From: Chloroflexota bacterium
GTDB lineage: Bacteria; Chloroflexota; Anaerolineae; Anaerolineales; Anaerolineaceae
Assembly (NCBI GenBank): GCA_029556265.1
Contig: JAKQFH010000028.1
Span: forward strand, 1 to 50,357
Direction of reading: 5' to 3'
DNA: 50,357 bases
Under the pieces are notes generated by a model. The model was given only the letters and a program-made list of their open reading frames with translations, had not been told where the DNA came from and searched no databases. Numbering within the stretch: the stretch's first letter is position 1; every line of letters begins with the position of its first letter. Made by a program: the position numbers and the translations under genes. Positions 44,403 through 50,357 of this stretch are shown in pieces.

Positions 44403-47400
44403 TTATCTTTGAGTCTGCCTGCGCTTCTTATATTGCAGGAAACCAAATGAAGCAGCGGAAAGAACCAGGATGGACGCAGACGTCATCAGCCCGATTCTCG
44501 CAATTGTGGCGGTATTATCGTCTCCCGTGTAGGGGACGCTGCTGCGCCAGTTTACGAAGGCTGCAACCTTGCCGGCTGTATCCATGATTCCAACCGTGCC
44601 AGTATAACTTGTTCCATATCCGCCGAGGTTTGCTTCAACTTCGGTAACTTTATACGACGTTCCGACCAGAATGTCCTCAATCACGATAAATTCACCATGT
44701 TTGAGCTGGACCGATTCACCGCTTCGAATGGTTCCGGATTTACTACCATGGTAGTTATAAACCTTATCGCTGCCAAATTCCACGGTGAAAGTGAAGTATT
44801 TGTCCCGATTTGCTAAGTTTCCTGTTACGGTCTTTCTGATGGTGAGGCTGCCAACTTCACGGGTATTGGTAAACGCCGCAACTAAAGGCTCTCCAGACTC
44901 GATTACACCGGTTGTGCCTGTGTAGGTTGTAATGTAGCCATCGGCGGAATAATCAGCTTCAATCACTGTATACGCTGCACCGATGGGCAGTTCGCTAATT
45001 GTGATGCTTTGTCCGTGAGCGAGATAAATCGTATCACCGCTGCGTATAGCACCATTTGCCGCGCCGCCCGAGCCTGCATACGGGTACTCGTAAGGCGCAT
45101 CATCAAACGTAACGGTGAAGGCAAACAGTTTGTTGGGATCACCGCCGTTCCCTGCAACTGTCTTACTGATGATAAGGCTGCCGGAAGCTTGCAGTCGAGG
45201 ATAGTTCACCACCTCATAAGGACTTGGGATCGACATCGGTCTGCCATTAATCGTCGTTGCAAAGTTCGAACCAACAACAATCACAAATTCAAGTGATATA
45301 TGGTAATAACCTGCTGGCGGATTTGTTTCCCGTAGGATGTAGGTACCAGGCTGCAATCCATAAATCCTGATATTCCCATTAGCATCAGAGACACGCACCG
45401 CTCGCGGTGTTGAAGCGTTGCCGCTGGCGTCGGTGTTATAGAGCGTAAATTCAGCGCCTGGCAAAATGCCGCCCTCAGCGTCTGTCTTTTTGATCGACAC
45501 AAAGCCGCTGTGTAGCATTGTTGCCGAGCCGTGCTGTTCGGTGATAATGAAGCTCTCGCTTGTTCCCGTTCCCTCACCCTCAGCGCCAAGCAGCTTTGCA
45601 GAGTTTGTAATTTCGCCCGGTTGACCGGTGATATCAGTCAGATATGAAAGCCGGTAGCCTTTGGTGTTGTTGGGGAAGGTAAAGGTTAAGGTGCGGGTAG
45701 CGTTATTGTAGACCAGTTTTGCCTGGATTGTTGCCAGATCCAGTTCCGGACCCTGAGTAAATCCACCATCGCCGTTTGCGTTGGGGATCAGCTCATAAAC
45801 GGTAATGTTACGCACGCCACCTTGTTCCCAAATCAGATTGCCACTCGAATCGATGCGCAGATCAATTCCTTCCGGAAGAACATCCTGAATACCTGTGGCA
45901 ATCGGGCGGTTGAACGGAATATAGTCCAACAACCAGGTTAATATACCGTCATATTGCCGGGTAAGAACAATCGACTTGTCGATAATTTCGGTTCTCACTC
46001 TGACGTCCTGGGTAACGGTAACCCCAGGGGTCCAGTTCTCCGCACTTAAATTCGCAGTATTGGTTTTAGTGTGGACGTTAGCTCCAACAAGATAACCATC
46101 AAAGGTTTCATCTGTGGGTTTCGCTTTCACCAAAATAACATAGGGTTTGTCTAAATCTTCGAAGGTAAATGTGGCAATAGAGGTGCCTACATTGTTTGTG
46201 AAGCCTGTTATGGTTGCGGGATCCAGTGCAGGGATAGTTGCTCCCGATGAAGTATTCACATCGTAAATAAGGAACATCTCTCCGCCTGAGAAAGGCGCAA
46301 AGACCCAACCAGCAGGTAGTGTGTCGGTAACGGTAACATCGCCAAAACCGCCAGGGAGATTGGTTTCAACGTCACCGAAATCCAATCCGGTTTTGTTGAC
46401 AACCAGGCGGAAGATCACTTCCCGGAAATCATAATGAAAGCCTGCTTCCAACGCGGTGGTGCTGTTATTTGGATCAATCTCTAAATCGGGATCGTGATCA
46501 TTTGCAACTTCTACCCGCTTTAGCATTTGTTTGGCCAGGACCATGTTATTGAACGGGACAGAAGCCTGACTTTGACCGCGATAAGTGGTTCCCTTATAAA
46601 GCGAAGCGACGTTAACCACAGTTTGGGAGGCTTTATTGCCAGCCAGGATGTTAGGATCAATCACCTGGCTTCTCAAAACAACCTGGTTGGTTCCTAAAGA
46701 TCTCAGATTGGACACCTTAACCAAAGTGCCCAGACCTTCCAGATCAAAGGTTTCAACAGTCAGATGGTTGTCTTTTGAATCCACAGCAACAAATTTTTGT
46801 CCGTTATTCCGGGAAACCCCTGAACTTCCGATCGTAATGCCCGCCGGCCAATTCGCGGACGCCATCAGAGCCGCGTTTGTTGTAACCGCATCATGCACAA
46901 ACAAATCGTAATAGACGAAGTCTGTCGCGCTTTGTCCCTTCAGATCAACATTAATTGTCCAGGTAATCTGCCGGTTTTCGATATCATCTTCAGTTTGAGT
47001 GCCGCTTTTGGTAATCGCGTCGTAACCGATTGAAACGCCAGTGCTTCCGCTATTACCGCTGCCAGGCGTGCCGTCGGCACCGGTCCATGAGGCTGAGGCG
47101 CTGTTGTAATAGGTTTTTGAGGTAACAGAGCCGTCATCAGAATCGGGCACTGTGCTGACAATCACCAGACGACCTTTGTAGTTTACGTCTCCAATTTCAT
47201 AGGCACCACCAGTGGGCTCGGTGCTCCAGCTCAATCCGGGAACGTCAACCCAAGTGCCGGAAACCTCATCCCATCGCTGCCAAACCGCGCTTTGGAAACC
47301 GAGACCTCCGGTTAGTGGGTCGGTAATGATCAAATCATACAATGTTCGCCCCGCATTATCCACCGGGATTGCCCAGGTGATCGTTCGGTCAATGGGGTTA

Positions 47401-48422
47401 TAGCTGCCATCACCGCCAAACCCATCATGAGCAGTACCTGATTTGGAAATTGATGGCCCCGTGATGGTCGCGGAAGCGCTATCAGACCCGATTGGAAGTT
47501 CATCATCGGAGATATCGGCGGTATTTGTAATTGTGCCGCCGCCCGCCAGAACCGGCCCGGGGATTTCGGTTTTGAAAGTTATCGTAACGGGGCTGACAGA
47601 TGGGTCAGGGAAAGAATAGGACATGAGAGTGCCTGTGATGGTTGGATCAACAGCCACTCCATTAAAAATAAAACTTCCAGCCACATACGCGCCCACGCTT
47701 GCCAAATCATCTTCAAAAAGATATCCACCCAAGTTGAGTGGTGTAGGATCAGGAACAGTGTCGCTCTCTCCGGTTACGGTTACTGTCCAGGTAATCGTGC
47801 CTTCATTCAGGTCGATTGAAGCAACTTCTTTCGTAACTGTGTGGGTAATTACATCACCTGGAAGCTGAAGTCTGTACGTTTTGTCGAGAATTGTTACATA
47901 TTCTTCGCCATCGTCACCTACTTCATATTCGCCGTTAAAGACCAAATTGCAGGCAAACTCAGCAGATACTTCCGCGTAGGGAGGAACTCCTTCAGGGAGT
48001 TTTGTTGGGTCAAAGATATATTCCTCACCATCGAACACAATTGTCGCGACAGCCTGACCAGCAGCGTTGTTGCTGAATTTGACTGTACCAACTTTTATCG
48101 TACCAAAATACAGGTCCTGGTCTAGAGGAATTGGGTCAAATTTAAAATGCTCACTAATCAGTAAGCTGACCGAATCGCCATAGACAAAATAATCATCGAC
48201 GCCATCGCCAATAACCGGGATAGAAGGCAGCGTAATCGTTATGCCCACTCCTGCGGAACTGTCGATAATTCCGCCTTCATCTACGCCTGTAACTACTACC
48301 GTCGCGTCGATTGTGGTGGGGGTGTCGGCGTTCACGCGGCTGATTGGCATAAAAAAAGCGTTCATTACAAAAATTGCCGCCATAAGCCACGTTAACACTG
48401 GTTTGTAAGTTTTAGTATCCAA
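44403..48422 (-). CDS. Large cell-wall-anchored adhesin with VPYTG sorting signal
   Basis: 1339 residues from TTG 48422, which has GAGG 8 bases upstream; GTG 48467 gives 15 more. A signal peptide (VLTWLMAAIFVMNAFFMP) precedes a long array of beta-sandwich repeats of the isopeptide/DUF11 type (NTADISDDELPIG, DRTITWAIPVDNAGRTLYDL), a SpaA/Cna-B domain (VSIKKTDAEGGILPGAEFTL ... YILRETNPPAGYY), and two related repeats (GSLIISKTVAGNGG; GSLTIRKTVTGNLA). It ends with VPYTGDD, a hydrophobic span and KKRRQTQR, a sortase signal. It should be a surface adhesin or pilin-like fibre, anchored by the sortase encoded just downstream. Confidence 0.88.
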   Translation of the reverse strand: MDTKTYKPVLTWLMAAIFVMNAFFMPISRVNADTPTTIDATVVVTGVDEGGIIDSSAGVGITITLPSIPVIGDGVDDYFVYGDSVSLLISEHFKFDPIPLDQDLYFGTIKVGTVKFSNNAAGQAVATIVFDGEEYIFDPTKLPEGVPPYAEVSAEFACNLVFNGEYEVGDDGEEYVTILDKTYRLQLPGDVITHTVTKEVASIDLNEGTITWTVTVTGESDTVPDPTPLNLGGYLFEDDLASVGAYVAGSFIFNGVAVDPTITGTLMSYSFPDPSVSPVTITFKTEIPGPVLAGGGTITNTADISDDELPIGSDSASATITGPSISKSGTAHDGFGGDGSYNPIDRTITWAIPVDNAGRTLYDLIITDPLTGGLGFQSAVWQRWDEVSGTWVDVPGLSWSTEPTGGAYEIGDVNYKGRLVIVSTVPDSDDGSVTSKTYYNSASASWTGADGTPGSGNSGSTGVSIGYDAITKSGTQTEDDIENRQITWTINVDLKGQSATDFVYYDLFVHDAVTTNAALMASANWPAGITIGSSGVSRNNGQKFVAVDSKDNHLTVETFDLEGLGTLVKVSNLRSLGTNQVVLRSQVIDPNILAGNKASQTVVNVASLYKGTTYRGQSQASVPFNNMVLAKQMLKRVEVANDHDPDLEIDPNNSTTALEAGFHYDFREVIFRLVVNKTGLDFGDVETNLPGGFGDVTVTDTLPAGWVFAPFSGGEMFLIYDVNTSSGATIPALDPATITGFTNNVGTSIATFTFEDLDKPYVILVKAKPTDETFDGYLVGANVHTKTNTANLSAENWTPGVTVTQDVRVRTEIIDKSIVLTRQYDGILTWLLDYIPFNRPIATGIQDVLPEGIDLRIDSSGNLIWEQGGVRNITVYELIPNANGDGGFTQGPELDLATIQAKLVYNNATRTLTFTFPNNTKGYRLSYLTDITGQPGEITNSAKLLGAEGEGTGTSESFIITEQHGSATMLHSGFVSIKKTDAEGGILPGAEFTLYNTDASGNASTPRAVRVSDANGNIRIYGLQPGTYILRETNPPAGYYHISLEFVIVVGSNFATTINGRPMSIPSPYEVVNYPRLQASGSLIISKTVAGNGGDPNKLFAFTVTFDDAPYEYPYAGSGGAANGAIRSGDTIYLAHGQSITISELPIGAAYTVIEADYSADGYITTYTGTTGVIESGEPLVAAFTNTREVGSLTIRKTVTGNLANRDKYFTFTVEFGSDKVYNYHGSKSGTIRSGESVQLKHGEFIVIEDILVGTSYKVTEVEANLGGYGTSYTGTVGIMDTAGKVAAFVNWRSSVPYTGDDNTATIARIGLMTSASILVLSAASFGFLQYKKRRQTQR

Positions 48423-48470
48423 ATTTATTTCCTCGCTTTTCCTTTGATTTGATTGATGATTACCCACCCT

Positions 48471-48482
48471 ATTGTTAACAAT
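48471..48482. promoter_or_regulatory. 12-bp palindrome in the adhesin leader
   Basis: ATTGTTAACAAT, perfect, about 10 bases after the predicted adhesin transcription start. It shares the TGTTAACA core with the palindrome before dnaK. Confidence 0.35.
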
Positions 48483-48499
48483 GAGTTATCATTCGGCTT

Positions 48500-48527
48500 A
48501 TTCTACTAAAACTTGATAATAAATCAA
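48500..48527 (-). promoter_or_regulatory. Promoter of the adhesin-sortase unit
   Basis: Minus strand: TTGATT, 16-base spacer, TAGAAT. The -35 lies inside a small hairpin cttgat / atcaag and back-to-back with the metK promoter. Confidence 0.5.
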
Positions 48528-48533
48528 GGCGTA

Positions 48534-48562
48534 TTGCATAAAAAATAAAAACGTGATATAAA
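48534..48562 (+). promoter_or_regulatory. Promoter of metK
   Basis: TTGCAT, 17-base spacer, TATAAA, about 35 bases before the riboswitch. Confidence 0.65.
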
Positions 48563-48596
48563 ACAGACTAACAATTTAACAGCCCTAAGCGGCGCA

Positions 48597-48701
48597 CTTA
48601 TCCAGAGAGGTGGAGGGAACGGCCCGATGATACCTCGGCAACCACCAGGTGAAAGCCTGGACGGTGCCAACTCCGGCAGAGCAATATTTCTGGAAGATGA
48701 G
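48597..48701 (+). ncRNA. SAM-I (S-box) riboswitch
   Basis: The S-box consensus is recognised as cttatccagagaggtggagg, ggcccgatgatacctcggca and accaccaggtgaaagcctgg, with a gccaactccggcag segment. P1 pairs cttatc (48597-48602) with gatgag (48696-48701). S-adenosylmethionine binding is known to favour the downstream terminator, so metK is turned off when its product is abundant. Confidence 0.96.
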
Positions 48702-48725
48702 AGGCGAGCCAGCATGAACAATGCC

Positions 48726-48751
48726 CCCCTCTCCGCGAGGGGTCTTTTTTT
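48726..48751 (+). terminator. Expression-platform terminator of the SAM riboswitch
   Basis: cccctc / gaggggt hairpin followed by seven T, between the aptamer and the metK ribosome-binding site. Confidence 0.88.
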
Positions 48752-48774
48752 AAAGAAACTGGAGGTTTCTTACT

Positions 48775-50001
48775 ATGACGACGACTTTTATGAAGTCACC
48801 CAAATTTCTGTTCACGTCCGAATCCGTGACCGAAGGTCACCCGGACAAAATGTGCGATCAAATCAGCGACGCGGTGTTGGATGAAGCTTTGCGCGCAGAC
48901 CCGTCCTCTCGGGTTGCAATCGAGACCGTGACCAAAACCGGTTTTGTGCTGGTGACCGGCGAGATGACCACGAGTACCTACGTGGATATCGAAAAACTGG
49001 TCCGCGATATCGTCAACGGCATCGGCTACGACCGCGGCAAAAAGGGCTTCGACGGCTCCACTTGCGCTGTGATGGTGGCGGTTTCGGCGCAGTCACCGGA
49101 TATCGCGCAGGGCGTGGACCGCAACGGCAAGACCATACCGGTGGAATACAGCGAGGAGTATATCAACGCCGGCGGCGCCGGAGACCAGGGCATGATGTTT
49201 GGCTATGCCTGTGATGAGACCGAGCAGCTGCTGCCGCTCCCGATTTACCTTTCGCACAAGCTCTGCCGCCGCATGGCGGAAGTGCGCAAAAACGGCACCC
49301 TGGAATGGATGTACCCGGACGGTAAGAGCCAGGTGACCGTGGAATATCACTACGGCAAACCTGCGCGCATCGATACCGTGCTTATCAGCACCCAACACGC
49401 CGACGCGCTCAATGGCAAGACGGTCACCAACGAGCAAATCCGGGCGGATTTGATTGAGCACGTGATTAAACCCGTCCTCCCTGCCGAACTGGTGGACGAA
49501 AATATCAAGATTTACACCAACCCGACCGGACGCTTTGTCATCGGCGGACCGCTGGGCGATTCCGGGCTGACCGGTCGCAAGATTATTGTGGATACCTACG
49601 GCGGTATGGGCAGGCACGGAGGCGGCTGCTTCAGTGGGAAAGACCCGACCAAGGTCGACCGCTCCGCCGCGTATGCCGCGCGCTGGGTTGCCAAGAATGT
49701 CGTGGCAGCCAAGCTGGCATCCCGCTGCGAAGTTCAGATTGCCTATGCCATCGGAAAAGCCGAACCGCTGAGCATTAACGTGGAAACTTTCGGAACCGGC
49801 GTCATTGATGATGACAAAATTGCCGCGGCTATCAGCAAGGTGTTTGACCTGCGCCCGCGCGCCATCATTCATCAGTTGGATTTGCTGAAGCCTATCTATA
49901 ACCAGCTGGCAGCTTACGGGCATTTTGGACGCGATGACCTGGACCTAAGCTGGGAAAAGACCAATAAAACCGCCGAGCTTCGCCTGGCTGCTGGTCTGTA
50001 A
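48775..50001 (+). CDS. metK: S-adenosylmethionine synthase
   Basis: 408 residues. Signatures are [52 protein letters not shown] and the P-loop-like [16 protein letters not shown]. It makes S-adenosylmethionine from methionine and ATP. GGAGG lies 9 bases before ATG 48775. It is controlled by the riboswitch upstream and ended by a terminator shared with the convergent gene. Confidence 0.99.
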   Translation: MTTTFMKSPKFLFTSESVTEGHPDKMCDQISDAVLDEALRADPSSRVAIETVTKTGFVLVTGEMTTSTYVDIEKLVRDIVNGIGYDRGKKGFDGSTCAVMVAVSAQSPDIAQGVDRNGKTIPVEYSEEYINAGGAGDQGMMFGYACDETEQLLPLPIYLSHKLCRRMAEVRKNGTLEWMYPDGKSQVTVEYHYGKPARIDTVLISTQHADALNGKTVTNEQIRADLIEHVIKPVLPAELVDENIKIYTNPTGRFVIGGPLGDSGLTGRKIIVDTYGGMGRHGGGCFSGKDPTKVDRSAAYAARWVAKNVVAAKLASRCEVQIAYAIGKAEPLSINVETFGTGVIDDDKIAAAISKVFDLRPRAIIHQLDLLKPIYNQLAAYGHFGRDDLDLSWEKTNKTAELRLAAGL

Positions 50002-50021
50002 TTACCTGGTTAAGAAAAAAG

Positions 50022-50048
50022 CCTCTGAATTCAAATCAGAGGTTTTTT
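50022..50048. terminator. Bidirectional terminator after metK
   Basis: cctctga / tcagagg stem extended by A and T runs on both sides; it serves metK and the minus-strand gene beyond. Confidence 0.85.
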
Positions 50049-50062
50049 ATTTTTGGGTAAGG

Positions 50063-50357
50063 TCAGTTTTTCAGATACAGCACCACTGCCAGGACCGCGA
50101 ACAGCAAGGCGGCAGCCAGCAGCCCTATCTTTAGGTATTCCGAGATGAGCGGCTTCTGAGCCTCGGGCTGACTGTCCGCGGCGGTTTCGGGGGCGGTCTT
50201 GGCTTGCGCGGGCGGGTAACTGGCGACAATCTGCCCGGCTTCGGCTTCCCGGATGCCGAGAATGAGCGGCTCGACTGGCTCGGAACCCGCCAGGGCGCTG
50301 AACGTTTCCGCCTGCGGGGCTTCCGTTGGCGAAGCCTCCGGCACGCCCGCGCCGGCG
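50063..50357 (-). CDS. Tail-anchored protein, C-terminal fragment (start outside window)
   Basis: At least 97 residues; the frame stays open to the window edge. The visible part is Ala/Pro/Glu-rich (QAETFSALAGSEPVEPLILG) and ends in a single membrane helix (IGLLAAALLFAVLAVVLYLK) with one Asn after it. The GTG at 50344 is probably an internal codon. Not recognised. Confidence 0.5.
   Translation of the reverse strand, partial: AGAGVPEASPTEAPQAETFSALAGSEPVEPLILGIREAEAGQIVASYPPAQAKTAPETAADSQPEAQKPLISEYLKIGLLAAALLFAVLAVVLYLKN

Noticed and set aside
1..50357. Mobile elements, CRISPR arrays, tRNA or rRNA genes
   Set aside because: I saw no transposase, integrase, repeat-spacer array or cloverleaf in any gap.

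Overview
The window looks like chromosome of an anaerobic member of the Chloroflexota, most likely class Anaerolineae (inference). Supporting signs are exported proteins with Thr/Pro-rich (TPTPTP-like) linkers, a ferredoxin-dependent 2-oxoacid oxidoreductase, RNase J, lipoproteins together with a sortase-anchored surface protein, and moderately high GC. I see no rRNA, tRNA, CRISPR array, transposase or phage gene.

Layout. 1-4.6 kb: the 5' part of a LuxR-HTH/membrane/Kelch regulator, an M23-like exported peptidase, a PlsC-like acyltransferase and a thiolase. 4.8-7.5 kb: a four-subunit 2-oxoacid:ferredoxin oxidoreductase operon ending in a clear terminator. 7.6-11.7 kb: envelope genes (a PH-like membrane protein, a divergent LCP protein, a lytic transglycosylase). 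11.7-14.1 kb: a YtxH protein and DnaK. 14.2-20 kb: a C39-like peptidase with TPRs, an SbcD/Mre11-type nuclease, folP with a LysM lipoprotein, an FmdB zinc ribbon and an M48 protease. 20-27.7 kb: RNase J with an unusual leader, Hsp20, PPK2, a PfkB-like kinase, glutaminyl cyclase, PepT and SlyD. 27.8-30.8 kb: a Fur/Zur regulator followed by a znuABC-type transporter. 30.8-32.6 kb: an LpxL-like acyltransferase with a CDP-alcohol phosphatidyltransferase, then a ROK protein that has lost its catalytic residues. 33.7-40.05 kb: a complete minus-strand peptide ABC transporter operon (ATPase, ATPase, binding protein, permease, permease). 40.1-48.5 kb: a membrane protein, a leucine-rich-repeat lipoprotein, and a class B-like sortase with a 1.3-kDa-residue-scale adhesin carrying a VPYTG sorting signal, in a lower-GC stretch. 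48.5-50 kb: metK behind a SAM-I riboswitch.

The most striking observation is the substrate-binding protein at 35956-37971. The halves of the family-5 peptide-binding fold are in swapped order: signal peptide, then the usual C-terminal half, then the usual N-terminal half. This reads as a natural circular permutation inside an otherwise standard operon. Secondary observations are extended -10 (TATAAT) promoters so close to start codons that some messages should be leaderless, two terminator-like hairpins in the RNase J leader, a pseudo-ROK protein, a divergent LCP protein sharing a C-terminal tail with its neighbour, a candidate Zur operator, and TAACAT/ATGTTA palindromes before both chaperone genes.
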